Shown piece after piece: positions 9,063-17,644 of a DNA stretch of 29,220 bases. Both the position numbers and the translations under genes were made by a program. How positions within the stretch are numbered: position 1 is the first letter of the stretch; each line of letters opens with the position of its first letter. The notes below the pieces were generated by a model that made no database searches, was not told where the DNA came from, and worked only from the letters and a program-made list of their open reading frames with translations. The DNA comes from Baffinella frigidus (lineage: Eukaryota > Cryptophyceae > Cryptomonadales > Baffinellaceae), in assembly GCA_026770585.1 (NCBI GenBank), contig MU646306.1, positions 1,728,202-1,757,421 of the forward strand, in the 5' to 3' direction.

Positions 9063-9402
9063 AGCACCCTCTGCGGCTCCGCATTTCGCTCGAAGCAGCA
9101 CGTGTCGCGAGGACGGTGGGGAGGGGGGGGTAACAATCTTGAGTAATTATAGTAACTATCTCAACTATCTTAACAAATTGTGGTAACCATCTTAACTAGC
9201 TTCACAATTTTAAGTAATTATGGTTACTATCTTAACGACCGTTTCGTACGAAACGGGGGGGGGCTGCGACGAGGCGTAACGTCGCGAGGGTCTTCCTCCT
9301 CCGGTCTGATAGTCTGATAGTCTGATAGTGCAGGGCGCGGATGCTGCGCGCGAGCGAGGATGAGAGCCTGACGTTCTCGCGCTCGCGGCCTATGGTGCGC
9401 AG

Positions 9403-9482
9403 ATGTCCAGTCCAAACAACGCCCCCTCGACGGGGTCTTCGGTAGTCACCATTCTGGGCGCGATGCTCGGGGCTGATGACCA
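9403..9482 (+). CDS. Large modular surface protein: first recognised IPT/TIG-like exon (E1)
   Basis: The peptide runs MSSPNNAPSTGSSVVTILGA then MLGADDQ. This matches the start of the IPT-like repeats found later in the gene (N....TGS.VVTV.GS.FG..DYS). The donor is GACCA|GTACTG (phase 2). The join to 10307 completes CAG and leads into SARVRLGATACESTTW, exactly the expected repeat continuation. The acceptor is probably GTGCGCAG|ATG, but this ATG could also be a start codon. IPT/TIG domains are immunoglobulin-like folds common in extracellular and receptor proteins. Confidence 0.65.
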
Positions 9483-9608
9483 GTACTGCCCCCCCGCCCC
9501 CCTCGAATTCTACCTTGGTGGAGTCTATTTTTTGTGCACCAATTTGGTGAGCCCGGGCTCTTTTCCGCTCGAAAGTTGACGGATTTGTACCGGAGACCCA
9601 GCAAGTCG

Positions 9609-9648
9609 ACTTGAGAATAGTCGGTCAACCCGAGTGAGGCAGAGCTGG
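9609..9648 (+). repeat. Dispersed 40-bp repeat, copy 2
   Basis: This differs from 7360-7399 by one base (GTCAACCC against GTCGACCC). It lies in the E1-E2 intron. Confidence 0.8.
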
Positions 9649-9902
9649 GAACTCCATGGTGCACGATCACCCGGGCTCGTAACCTGAGACCCACAGCACG
9701 CAACCCTTTCCCCCCGGCAGCCAGCGCTCTCGGTGCCAGGGAGAACATGCCTGCGTGCGCTCTGTTACGAGTCGTGTCTCTCTATCAAGAGACGCTTTAA
9801 CTAGAGAACTCCTTTCAAAAACGTCTCTCGAAGGTTCGCGAGACACAAGCTGCTGGGTGATGATAGCTTGCCATGTGCTTAACAAATAGACGATGTGGTG
9901 AT

Positions 9903-10112
9903 CGGGTTTGGGGTTTAGGGATTGGGGCTGAGGGTTTACGGTGTATGGTTGAGGGTTCCGGGTTCCGGGTTCCGGGTTCCGGGTTCCGGGTTTAGGGTTT
10001 AGGGTTTAGGGTTTAGGGTTTAGGGTTTAGGATTTAGGGTTTAGGGTTTGGGGTTTAGGGTTCAGGGTTTAGGGCTTAGGGTTCAGGGTTTACGGTGTAT
10101 GGTTTAGGGTGC
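9903..10112 (+). repeat. Telomere-like tract in the opposite orientation (TTTAGGG on sense strand)
   Basis: It contains GGGTTCC units followed by nearly pure TTTAGGG units. It lies in the E1-E2 intron and is the one intronic tract that reads TTTAGGG, not CCCTAAA, on the sense strand of its gene. It does not reach either splice site, because more than 190 bp of unique sequence separates it from the acceptor. Confidence 0.85.
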
Positions 10113-10306
10113 AGGGCCACACGCAGCACTTAGAGCGGTATTCGCATCTGTACGCCACGAAAACAATCAAACAATCCCAAACGTCGACAGTTTAGTACCA
10201 GCATCGTCAACTGCCGGCCTTATATCATTTTTTGGTGTGGCGAACAGAAACGAAAAGCGGTCTCTCGAAAGGCGGTATCTAAAGGCGCGGTGTTGGCACC
10301 CCGCAG

Positions 10307-10460
10307 GTCGGCGCGCGTGCGGCTCGGCGCCACAGCGTGCGAGAGCACCACGTGGATCTCCCTGACCTCGCTCGAGTGCGTCACACCGTCGGGCGTCTGG
10401 CGCCCGGGGACCCACAGCGCGGTTGTCGTGTCGCTGGCTTCGCGCCTTGTCGCCGGGCCT
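10307..10460 (+). CDS. Large modular surface protein, exon E2 (IPT-like repeat N1, second half)
   Basis: The peptide SARVRLGATACESTTWISL then TSLECVTPSG has the repeat signature: R.G.TACE..W....L.C with two cysteines, then GTHSAVVVSLASR. The acceptor is CCGCAG|GTCGG. The likely donor is GGGCCT|GTACTA in phase 0, joining to VSEAFSYD in E3, which is the normal end of a repeat (VSEA.SYD). A donor two codons earlier (CTT|GTCGCC) is an alternative. Confidence 0.7.
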
Positions 10461-10485
10461 GTACTACCCCCCTCAAACCGTACAT

Positions 10486-10597
10486 GGGTACCTCTCTCGT
10501 AAGAAAGTGCCTCATCCTAGGACCATACCGTAGGCTCTTGCCGAGGGCTCTATGGTGGTCCTAGGGGGGAGTTGCTTTCTTATGAGCGAGGTACCCC
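10486..10597. mobile_element. Imperfect inverted repeat, arms about 45 bp
   Basis: GGGTACCTCTCTCGTAAGAAAG...CCTAGGACCA pairs with TGGTCCTAGG...CTTTCTTATGAGCGAGGTACCC. It lies within the E2-E3 intron, beginning 25 bp after the proposed donor. It is probably a MITE-like insertion. The stretch 10600-11115 also holds a TTC microsatellite and two copies of GAGAGGACACTCT, but no exon that I can recognise. Confidence 0.65.
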
Positions 10598-11115
10598 AGT
10601 AACACCGCGCTCTTGTGCATGAAGCCTCCGCTTCGCGTGTGCCAGCTTGCTGGATTAGGAGCCGCGGCCCGAGAGGACACTCTTCTTCTTCTTCTTTATT
10701 ATATTCGATACAGGTCCAAGATAGTCCTCTACGCCTTGAGTTGAATGATACAACAGTCTATGCTCCTCAAAGAAACGAGCCCGCCTCGGAAACGAGAGGA
10801 CACTCTGCAGATCCGGGAGGGGCTGAGCATGCCTTGCCCTGCGATGATGCGTGGCCGCAATGCGCGTGGCCCTGTGCGGTGCGGGTGCGTTGCAGTAGCA
10901 CCCTTCGGAAGGTCGCCCGTGGATTGATGCCGACGGTATGGTGACCACCCGTAGCGTGCATGGATGCGGACAGCAGACGCTGTTGGTGGGGGGTCTTAGG
11001 TGACGAGCCTGGTTAATTAAGGTTGTGAACCCAACACCTTTAGATTTTATTGATTCCCATCATAAATGACCACCGGATATCCCAGAATCGCAAGAGCTGG
11101 TACGGCAGAACCAAG

Positions 11116-11281
11116 TTACCACGCCACGATGACCTGTGTACCAACTTGGCATTTTTTTAAAGTCAATTCACCCACAAATCTGTCAACTTAGTCCGGATTC
11201 CGGACAACAGTAGTTTTAGCAGTGCACAAATAATAGAAAGACGCAATCAAGTTGGTACTCAGGTCAACGTGGCGTGGTTAA
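11116..11281. mobile_element. MITE-like element, 166 bp, arms about 33 bp
   Basis: The left arm TTACCACGCCACGATGACC, continuing to CCAACTTG, and the right arm CAAGTTGGTACTCAGGTC, continuing to GTGGCGTGGTTAA, are reverse complements with few changes. An internal phrase AAAGTCAATTCACCCACAA, extended by ATCTGTCAA, recurs in inverted orientation at about 14877-14908, linking two intronic elements. Confidence 0.75.
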
Positions 11282-11326
11282 ACCGTCAGTTGCTCAGGCT
11301 CGTAACCTGATACCAACATTGTCAGG

Positions 11327-11421
11327 CTGGGAGCTGAGTTGGGAGTTGCTGGGGTCCGAGTTGGGAGTTGCTAGGATCGGAGTTGCTCGTTGCTGGGATC
11401 TGAGTTGGGAGTTCCTCCCAG
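11327..11421 (+). repeat. Short tandem repeat GAGTTGGGAGTTGCT
   Basis: Four imperfect units of about 26 bp (GGGATC.GAGTTGGGAGTTGCT) directly precede the E3 acceptor. The final unit changes to GTTCCTCCCAG, which forms the acceptor. Confidence 0.75.
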
Positions 11422-11545
11422 GTGAGCGAGGCGTTCAGCTACGACACCTACGTGGTGTCTTCGATCTCGGCGCACAATGCCACATCGTCTCAACGCGCCA
11501 ACGTGGGGGTCGCCAGAGCGCAGACCATTGCGGTGTTTGGGTCGG
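11422..11545 (+). CDS. Large modular surface protein, exon E3 (end of IPT N1, start of N2)
   Basis: It starts in phase 0 with VSEAFSYDTYVVSSISAHN and ends AQTIAVFGSG. The first eight residues close an IPT-like repeat and the rest opens the next. The donor is TCGG|GTAAACC (phase 1), and the telomere-like repeat begins within the donor region itself. Confidence 0.8.
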
Positions 11546-11716
11546 GTAAACCCTAAACCCTGAACCCTGAACCCTGAACCCTGAACCCTGAACCCTGAAC
11601 CCTGAAACCTACACCCTAAACCATCAATTCTGAACCCTAAACCCTAAACCCTAAACCCCAAACCCTCAATCCTAAACCCTGAACCCTGAACCCTCAACCC
11701 TCAACCCTATAACCAG
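11546..11716 (+). repeat. 171-bp intron made of CCCTAAA-type repeats
   Basis: The intron reads GTAAACCCTAAACCCTGAAC and continues as CCCTGAA, CCCTAAA and CCCTCAA units to TATAACCAG. Essentially no other sequence is present. Its splice sites are supported by the frame join between E3 and E4. Confidence 0.85.
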
Positions 11717-11784
11717 GGTACAGTCACACAGACTACTCCCCAGCGCTGACAATGGCGCACTCCGCATGTCAGAGGACCGAGTGG
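11717..11784 (+). CDS. Large modular surface protein, 68-nt exon E4 (IPT N2)
   Basis: Joined to E3 it reads FGSGYSHTDYSPALTMAHSA then CQRTEW, the central part of an IPT-like repeat (DYS.....G..C....W). The donor is GAGTGG|GTAAACCC in phase 0. The exon is flanked on both sides by telomere-repeat introns and would be missed by simple ORF calling. Confidence 0.8.
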
Positions 11785-12022
11785 GTAAACCCTAAATCCC
11801 AAACCTAACCCTTCCTAAACCCTAAATCCCAAACCCAATCCCAACCCTTCCTAAACCCTCAACCCTCAACCCTCAACCCTCAACCCTAAACCCTAAACCC
11901 CAAACCCTTAACCCTAAACCCTCAACCCCAACCCCCAAACCCCAAACTCTAAACCCTCAACCCTCAACCCCCAACCCTGAACCCTAAACCCTCAACCCTA
12001 ACCCCCTAAACCCTAAACCCAG
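11785..12022 (+). repeat. 238-bp intron made of CCCTAAA-type repeats
   Basis: GTAAACCCTAAATCCC at the donor, then CCCTAAA, CCCTCAA and CCCCAAA units, ending CTAAACCCAG. It is filled with repeat. Confidence 0.85.
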
Positions 12023-12806
12023 GTCACGTCATCCGCAATCAGCTGCAAGACAACAGGGGGGTTGGGGGGGACGCACCGCGTGGTCCTCACAGCGGGCATG
12101 GCCCTCGGGACGCTCACCGAAGCGCTCAGCTACTCCACCCCGCAGCTGCTCGGGAACGCGTACGACACACGCACGTTCCGGGGCTTCGATCGATACAACC
12201 CCGCGCTCCTCCCTGGCGCCGCGTGCGCGGATGGCTCGGCGGAAGCTTTGTTCGCTGACGGGGTGGTGGGGTGCGACGGCGCGTGGGGCGCATCGTCAGC
12301 GTCAGCGTCAGCGGGGGGGCTCGCGGCTGCAGGGCGCGCGCTCTGCTCACCGGGGTTCGAACTCTGCGCGTCCGCGGACGCCGTGGCGGCGCTGGGGGTC
12401 AAGGCGGGGGGGTGCGCGGCGGCTGGGAAGGGCACTTTCTATGTCACGGGCGCGTCCTCGCAGGACGGTTTGAGCTGCGGCGCTGTGGGGGTGGGCGTCA
12501 GCGGGGGTAGTGGGGGGGGGGTAGAAGCGTGGGGGTGCGGGAACGATGGGGATGATTGTAGTGTCGCGGGGTCAGTGGCATGGGGGCAGTCAGATTCGTG
12601 CGGAGTGCTCTCGGGCAGCATCTTCGCATGCGGCAACTTGAGCGAAAGTGGACATTCTGTGCTGGGAGCGTGGAACCGCACGGGCGCCTCGGCGCAGACG
12701 ATTGTGAAGGGGGTGGGGAACGGCGGGGTGATGTGCTGCCGGACCGCCGTGGCCCTGCCACTCGGCGCGCTGAATCAAGGGATCAACTGCGATGACGCGG
12801 CCGCAG
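12023..12806 (+). CDS. Large modular surface protein, exon E5 (end of IPT N2 plus Cys/Gly-rich domain)
   Basis: It begins VTSSAISCKTTGGLGGTHRV and TEALSYS, closing IPT repeat N2 with its second cysteine. It then enters a Gly/Ala/Cys-rich region of about 220 residues with spaced cysteines (ALCSPGFELCAS, GGCAAAGKGTFYV, DGLSCGAVGVG, WGCGNDGDDCS, DSCGVL, FACGN, GVMCCRTAVALP). It looks like a disulphide-rich extracellular domain of a family I cannot name. Two phase-1 ends fit the next exon: a GC donor GCAG|GCACGCC (12806) or a GT donor at 12822, at the edge of a MITE. The 12806 end is listed. Confidence 0.75.
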
Positions 12807-12823
12807 GCACGCCAGCCCCCCGT

Positions 12824-12963
12824 CCACCGACCCTCACGGGAGGACCAAACGTTCGATTTTGTATTTGAAGATTTGCCCTACCAGACCCCCCAAATCTGGA
12901 GGGCTTTCGGGGTAAATCTAAAATCTCATATCGATCATTTGGTCCTCCCGTGAGGGTTGGTGG
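12824..12963. mobile_element. MITE-like element, 140 bp, arms about 28 bp
   Basis: The ends CCACCGACCCTCACGGGAGG(ACCAAA) and (TTTGGT)CCTCCCGTGAGGGTTGGTGG are near-perfect reverse complements. It lies at the very start of the E5-E6 intron, immediately beside one of the two candidate donors. Confidence 0.85.
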
Positions 12964-13069
12964 GTACCACTCTTGCTTACACGCTTTGGCGGTACTAATC
13001 TGTCCCGGTTGAATTTTCGCCATGACGCAAAACCTGGGTGGTTACTCACGCGTGATGGGCCTCTTGCAG

Positions 13070-13112
13070 GCGCGGGATACATCATGTACACCCTCTCGCC
13101 CGCGCAAGCGCG
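13070..13112 (+). CDS. Large modular surface protein, 43-nt micro-exon E6
   Basis: The acceptor is CTCTTGCAG|GCGCGGG and the donor AAGCGCG|GTTCATC. The peptide AGYIMYTLSPAQAR joins in phase 2 to FNAPASNAERF in E7. The frame fits on both sides (phase 1 in, phase 2 out). Confidence 0.75.
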
Positions 13113-13631
13113 GTTCATCCCTCAACCCTACCCCTTTTACCCTAAATCCTACACCGTGCACCCTACACCCTGCACCCTACACCTTGCACCCTACACCCTA
13201 CACCCTAAACCCTACACCCTGGACCCTGTACCCTAAACCCTAAACCCTACACCCTACACCCTGTACCCTGAACCCTCAACCCTACACCCTGCACGCTACA
13301 CCCTACACGCTACACCCTAAACGCTACACGCTACACGCTACACTCTACACCCTACACCCCAAACCCTTTACCCTACACCCTACACCCTACACCCTACACC
13401 CTACACCCAACCCCTGCACCCTAACCCCCAAACCCTAAAACCTAAACCCTAAACCCTAAAACCTGAACCCTGAACCCTAAACCCAAACCCCAAACTCTAC
13501 ACCATAAACCCTCAACCCCAAATCCTATATCCTACACCCTAAACCCCAACCCCCAAACCCCACACCCCAAACCCTACACCCCAAACCCCAAACCCTACAC
13601 CCTAAACCATGCACCCTAAACACTACACCAG
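13113..13631 (+). repeat. 519-bp intron made of CCCTACA/CCCTAAA-type repeats
   Basis: It starts GTTCATCCCTCAACCC and ends CACTACACCAG. From about 13140 to 13420 the dominant unit is CCCTACA, after which CCCTAAA takes over. The bases GTTCA at the donor recur at the start of the next exon. Confidence 0.85.
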
Positions 13632-13810
13632 GTTCAACGCGCCAGCGAGCAACGCCGAACGCTTTGTCTGCGTGGAGCACGACGCAGCGCTCGGGTGGGT
13701 GCACCTGGGGGATTCAGGCGGCGCTCCGTTCCTGCCTGCGGCTACGGACTTGCTTGTCGCTTCTGTCGACTATGACCTTGATGCGGTGCTGTTCCTCTTC
13801 CCCCTGACGC
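13632..13810 (+). CDS. Large modular surface protein, exon E7
   Basis: The peptide FNAPASNAERFVCVEHDAAL, GWVHLGDSGGAPF and LLVASVDYDLDAV follows directly from E6. The downstream frame runs into GA-rich satellite, so the donor must lie before about 13815. Options are GCG|GTGCTG (13785, phase 0), AC|GCGTGG (13808, phase 2, GC donor) and GC|GTGGGA (13810, phase 1). I cannot choose. I do not recognise the family. It probably completes the Cys-containing domain begun in E5. Confidence 0.65.
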
Positions 13811-14020
13811 GTGGGAGAGAGAGACCGAGAGAGGGACACAGCTTGGGAGGGAGAGACTGAAAGAGGGACGTAGCGAGGGAGGGAGGGAGGGAGGGAGGGA
13901 GGGAGGGAGGGAGGGAGGGAGGGAGNNNNNNNNNNNNNNNNNNNNNNNNNNNNNNNGGAGGGAGGGAGGGAGGGCGGGAGGGAGGGAGGGAGGGAGAGAG
14001 AGCACGAGCGGGAGAGACCG
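13811..14020. repeat. (GGGA)n satellite with a 31-base assembly gap
   Basis: GGGAGGGA repeats flank a run of N at 13926-13956. The true repeat length is unknown, so this is an assembly uncertainty and not a biological feature. Confidence 0.95.
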
Positions 14021-14083
14021 ATAACCAGAGTGACGGACCACAACCCCGACCCTCCTTCCTTTTGATCGCTGGTCTAATCCCAG

Positions 14084-14229
14084 GTTTGTACCTGGGGATG
14101 CCGATTTCCGGAGCTCGTTTGTTCAACCAGGGCGGGTTACCCCTCCCCTCGCCACGACTCTCGCCCTCCTGGTGCCGGGTTCACAGCTGCAGTGGGCCTC
14201 TGTCAAGCACAGCGGTGACACTTGAGGAG
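14084..14229 (+). CDS. Candidate exon, possibly of the large gene
   Basis: After a pyrimidine-rich tract and CTAATCCCAG, a frame reads FVPGDADFRSSFVQPGRVTP, PLATTLALLVPGSQLQW and then ASVKHSGDT before a stop. It would fit the GC-donor end of E7 in phase 2. Internal phase-0 donors (CGG|GTTACC, CTG|GTGCCG) could lead to the phase-0 exon at 15703. No known motif is visible, and other frames are also open here. Confidence 0.3.
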
Positions 14230-14321
14230 AGAAATGGGACTGACCGCCCCCCACCTGAAAGTGGACGTTTGGGAAGAACATGGGGTTTTAGAGGTCCCTT
14301 TCCTGGCCTGGAGTGGAGATG

Positions 14322-14423
14322 CGCAGCGTGGCGCGCGAACAGCACTTGCAGGAGCGTTGCAGGAAACCCTAAACCAGGAGCGTTGCAGGAGACCCTAAGC
14401 AGCGTGGCGCGCGAACATCGCTT
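14322..14423 (+). repeat. Nested short duplication
   Basis: GCAGCGTGGCGCGCGAACA appears at about 14322 and 14398, and CAGGAGCGTTGCAGGA at about 14348 and 14375. The copies are separated by single AAACCCTAA telomere-like pieces. Confidence 0.75.
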
Positions 14424-14425
14424 GT

Positions 14426-15702
14426 AGAAGGGTTCTCCAAAACCCTAAACCTCAAAACCGCAAACCGTAAACCGTTAACCGTCAACCGTCAACCGTAAAC
14501 TATAAACCGTAAACCCTCAACCCGCAACCCCACATAATCAACCCCACAACCCCACCCCCTCAACCCCCCACCCTCAACCCGCTACCCTCTACGCCACCAG
14601 ATCACCCTACTACACCCTCCGACGTGGAGCGCCCCAGTGCACGACAGTCACTGTGAGGGTGTCGTGCCGACACCCTCACCCCAATACCCCCAACCCCCCA
14701 GACCCCGAACCCTGAACCCTCAACACTTCCTACATCCTACACCCTCGGACACGCAGGTCACCCTGTTGCACTCTCCAACGTGCACTGCCAGGGCGGAGTT
14801 TTTGTACTAGTCAACTCACCTACGAATGTGTAGTAAAGAAGTACACGTAACATGTACCTCGTTTCTTAAATTGACAGATTTGTGGGGGAGTTGACTTTTG
14901 CAAAATCTTCAGGTTCGCAGTGAACGTGGGGCGCGCCAGTGCACGGGATCATACATCAATGATCTTAGTGCGGCAGGGTACCTACGCGGCACCCTCTCAA
15001 CCCTCAACCCTCAACCCCATCAGTTGACCCTGCTGCACTCTCCGACGTGGAGTGCGCCAGTTCATGGGATTGCGGCAGGGTACCTCCAGGGAGACCTTCA
15101 GGTGGAGCCTAAACCCCGACCCCTCAAGCCTAAACCGTAAACCATAAACTCTACACTATAAACCCTGAAGGCTCAACCCTCAACCCTAAACCCCAAACAC
15201 TCAACTCTCCACCCTTAACCCCAACCCCCAGACCCCAAACCTAAACCCTACACCCTAAACGCTACACCCTGAACCATAAACCATAAACCCGAAACTCCAA
15301 ACCATAAACCCTAAACCCTAAACTCTCAACCCTAAACTCTAAACCCTGAACCATACACCATCAAACCTAAACCCTAAACCCTCGACCCTAAACCCTAAAC
15401 CCTAAACCCCAAACTCTAAACCCTGAACCCTAAACCCTAAACCATGCAGCCTAACGCCTACACCTTGAGGCCCAACGCCGAAAGCCTCAAGCGTAAAGCT
15501 CAAGGCCTAACGCCTAAAGCCTGAAGCCTACAGCCTCAACCCTGAATCATAAACCCCAAACCCTGAACCCTAAACCCTGAACCCTACACCCTATACCCTA
15601 CACTCTACACTCTACACTCCACACCCTACACCCTGCACCCTACACCCTTCACCCTAAACCCCAAACCCCAACCCCAACCCCTCAACCCTCAACCCGAAAC
15701 AG
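14426..15702 (+). repeat. CCCTAAA-type repeats enclosing four exon-like duplicates and a MITE-like stretch
   Basis: Degenerate CCCTAAA, CCGTAAA and CCCTCAA units fill 14426-14590, 14660-14755, 14998-15020 and 15105-15700. Between them lie four related non-repeat blocks (from 14601, 14757, 14913 and 15024), each following a CAG. Near 14812-14900 an imperfect inverted pair (AGTCAACTCACC / GGGGGAGTTGACTT) marks another element related to the one at 11158. Confidence 0.75.
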
Positions 15703-15766
15703 GTTGAACCGGGCGTCTTCGGCGGCGCGAGTGACAGCGGCGAGTTTGAGGTGCGGCTCGAAACCT
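15703..15766 (+). CDS. Large modular surface protein, probable exon E8
   Basis: After the acceptor CCGAAACAG the frame reads VEPGVFGGASDSGEFEVRLE, a plausible beta-rich secreted-protein segment that starts in phase 0. The end is uncertain: ACCT|GTCTAT (phase 1) is listed, while phase-0 donors further on would fit the next exon (16583, phase 0) better. The region 15767-16285 has an open frame but no recognisable motif. Confidence 0.45.
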
Positions 15767-16285
15767 GTCTATCCACACCTCTTGACAAGGGGCTCACAAC
15801 CTGTCCCTCCTCGCCTCTCGGCAAGAGGGTTGATGCTTCCTCCTCCGTGCTGCTCAGTTTGGTGGGCTTTCTGGATGAGGGTGCATCGTGGTGGGGGGTG
15901 TTCTCGAGACACCCCTGTAGCGTAGCACGCTCCTCCCACTCCCTCCCACGGCACGCAGCGTGCCTCGCTACTGTAGCAGGGGTGCTACTTGGAGCCATTG
16001 AAGCTTATCTAAGTCAACCCGGTCTACTTATTGGCGATCGCAAGGTTGCAGCTACAGACACTCTCCTCCCACTCGGCACGCTCCTCCCACCCACGCTACA
16101 CCCTAAACCCTAGGTTTTGGGTGAGGGGGCCCACGCTGGGTGCCCCCTGGCGGTCCGAAATCTTCAAAGTCCTATCTCGAAGCTCCAGATGAGAGTTTCT
16201 GTTAAATCAAGGGGTTTCTTTTGTTTTGGGACTCCAGTTGGGCGGGTGTGTGCGCGGGCGCATGTCCGCACGTCTCTCCCTGCAC

Positions 16286-16463
16286 CTACCACGCAAGAGT
16301 GTAGGGCAGAGTAGCCCACAGGAGAAATAGTAGAATTCTACTATTTCTTAAGTTCATAAGTGGACATTCTTTCCACAGAAAAATCGAAATTTCGGAAAGT
16401 TGTTACAAATTCCGTGTGAACTGGCTTGTTTTCGCAGGCCAGCCTTACACTCTTGCGTGGTAG
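16286..16463. mobile_element. MITE-like element, 178 bp, containing a 26-bp perfect palindrome
   Basis: The ends CTACCACGCAAGAGTGTA and TACACTCTTGCGTGGTAG are exact reverse complements. Inside, at 16323-16348, lies a perfect palindrome with half-site AGAAATAGTAGAA. The element sits in a non-repeat part of the region before E9. Confidence 0.85.
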
Positions 16464-16582
16464 CCTGCGCGTTCCGCTGTGGTGCTATGCGATGAACGAC
16501 CGCCTAAAACCTCAACCCGCAACCCCAAACTCTAACCCCTAAACCCCAACCCCCAACTCCCAACCACCAATCCCCAAACCAG

Positions 16583-16719
16583 GTGCACGGGACCTCCCTC
16601 GCAATCTCACCCGACACCCTCGACCTCTCCACCCTCCCTGCGGCGCTCGGCTCTCTCTACGCGTGGTACACTGTCGCAAGCTTCCGCCGAGGCGGGGAGA
16701 GGAGGTGGTTAGACGCAAG
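16583..16719 (+). CDS. Large modular surface protein, exon E9 (start of LamG-like domain)
   Basis: The acceptor is CCAAACCAG|GTGCAC and the donor GACGCAAG|GTATGAC (phase 2). It encodes VHGTSLAISPDTLDLSTLP then LGSLYAWYTVASFRRGG and RRWLDASG. This is typical of the first strands of concanavalin/LamG-like folds (a surface Trp-rich strand, then W.DASG). LamG-like domains bind carbohydrates or matrix ligands outside the cell. Confidence 0.75.
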
Positions 16720-16890
16720 GTATGACCCTACACCCTCACCCTAACCCCTCAACTCTAAACCCTCAACCCTACACCCTAAACCTCAAACCCTCAACCCTAA
16801 ATCCCAAAATCTCAACCCCACACCCTAAACCCCAACCCCTACACGCTACACGCTACACCCTAAACCCTAAACCCTGAACCCCAAACCCAG
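16720..16890 (+). repeat. 171-bp intron made of CCCTAAA-type repeats
   Basis: From GTATGACCCTACACCC to CCAAACCCAG, consisting of repeat units with a CTACACG run. It has the same length as the E3-E4 intron. Confidence 0.85.
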
Positions 16891-17058
16891 CGGCAACGAG
16901 CAGCACGCTGCGCTCACAGGCCTCGTCTCCGAAAGGCTCGTGGAGGGGCATGGCGCCGGGGCGGGGATCCGCGCCGTTGGGGGGGGGCAGTTATCGTCGG
17001 TGACGTTCCCGAATGGGTCTTTGCCTGCGGGGAACTTCACGGTGTGCGCGGTTGCGCG
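16891..17058 (+). CDS. Large modular surface protein, exon E10 (LamG-like domain)
   Basis: 168 nt, phase 2 on both sides. It encodes GNEQHAALTGLVSERLVEGH, then GQLSSVTFPNGSLP and AGNFTVCAVAR. The strand pattern FTVCAVARY is a hallmark of the middle of these LamG-like domains. The donor GCGCG|GTATTG and the next acceptor CCAG|GTATGC share GTAT. Confidence 0.8.
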
Positions 17059-17299
17059 GTATTGCCCTGAACCCTGAACCCTCAAACATGACCCTAGACT
17101 CAAAGCCCTAAACCCTAAACCTTCAACGCTCAACGCTCAACCCTCAACCCTCAAAACATCAACCCCAAACCCCCAACTCCAACCCCCAACCCCCAAACCC
17201 CAAACCCCGAACCCCAAACCCCAGAACCCACACCCCAGACCCCACACCCCAGACCCCAAACCCCAATCCCCAACCCCTAAACCCCAAACCCCAAACCAG
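17059..17299 (+). repeat. 241-bp intron made of CCCTAAA/CCCCAAA-type repeats
   Basis: From GTATTGCCCTGAACCC to CCAAACCAG, all repeat, with an increasing share of CCCCAAA units near its end. Confidence 0.85.
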
Positions 17300-17644
17300 G
17301 TATGCGGATCCGGACCCTGCGACGCAGGGGAGCGTGATCGCCGCGTCTGAGTCAGAATGGTACCTCGGACACCACCTGGGGCGCGCGGGCGTGGCGTCGG
17401 TGGGGGGGGTGGGGGGGTGGGCGGAGGCGGACGGGGGGAAGGGGGGGGTGACGGACTGGACGGTGGTGTGCGCGCACGGGCAAGCGCCGTTTTTTTTTAA
17501 CGTCAACGGGCGGAAGGGGGGGGGGGCAACGCTGGAGTCTGTCAATGATGAGGCGCCGATCGCGTTTGGGGTGAATCATGCGGACGTCGACCCGGCGAGG
17601 TTTTCCGCGTGGGAGGTGCATGAGGTGGCTGTGTGGAACCGCAC
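17300..17644 (+). CDS. Large modular surface protein, exon E11 (LamG-like domain)
   Basis: It encodes YADPDPATQGSVIAASESEW, YLGHHLGRAGVAS, DWTVVCAHGQAPFFFNVNGR and WEVHEVAVWNRT. These are the expected LamG-like elements: W..GH..GR.GVA, W.VVC......F.VNG, and the closing strand AEVAVWNR. The donor CGCAC|GTAATC leaves phase 2. If not spliced, the frame stops at once (TAA), which supports the donor. It contains long G runs coding for Gly. Confidence 0.85.

Noticed and set aside
8406-9101. 231-codon minus-strand frame rich in Ser, Leu and Pro
   Set aside because: It is the complement of a purine satellite. The peptide is simple-sequence and has no domain.
11546-11716. TSD reading of GGGTA at both ends of this intron
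   Set aside because: GGGTA is present at both ends, but splicing would leave one extra base compared with the ancestral site, so it is not a precise duplication like the three reported cases.
13926-13956. Run of N
   Set aside because: An assembly gap in satellite sequence, not biology.
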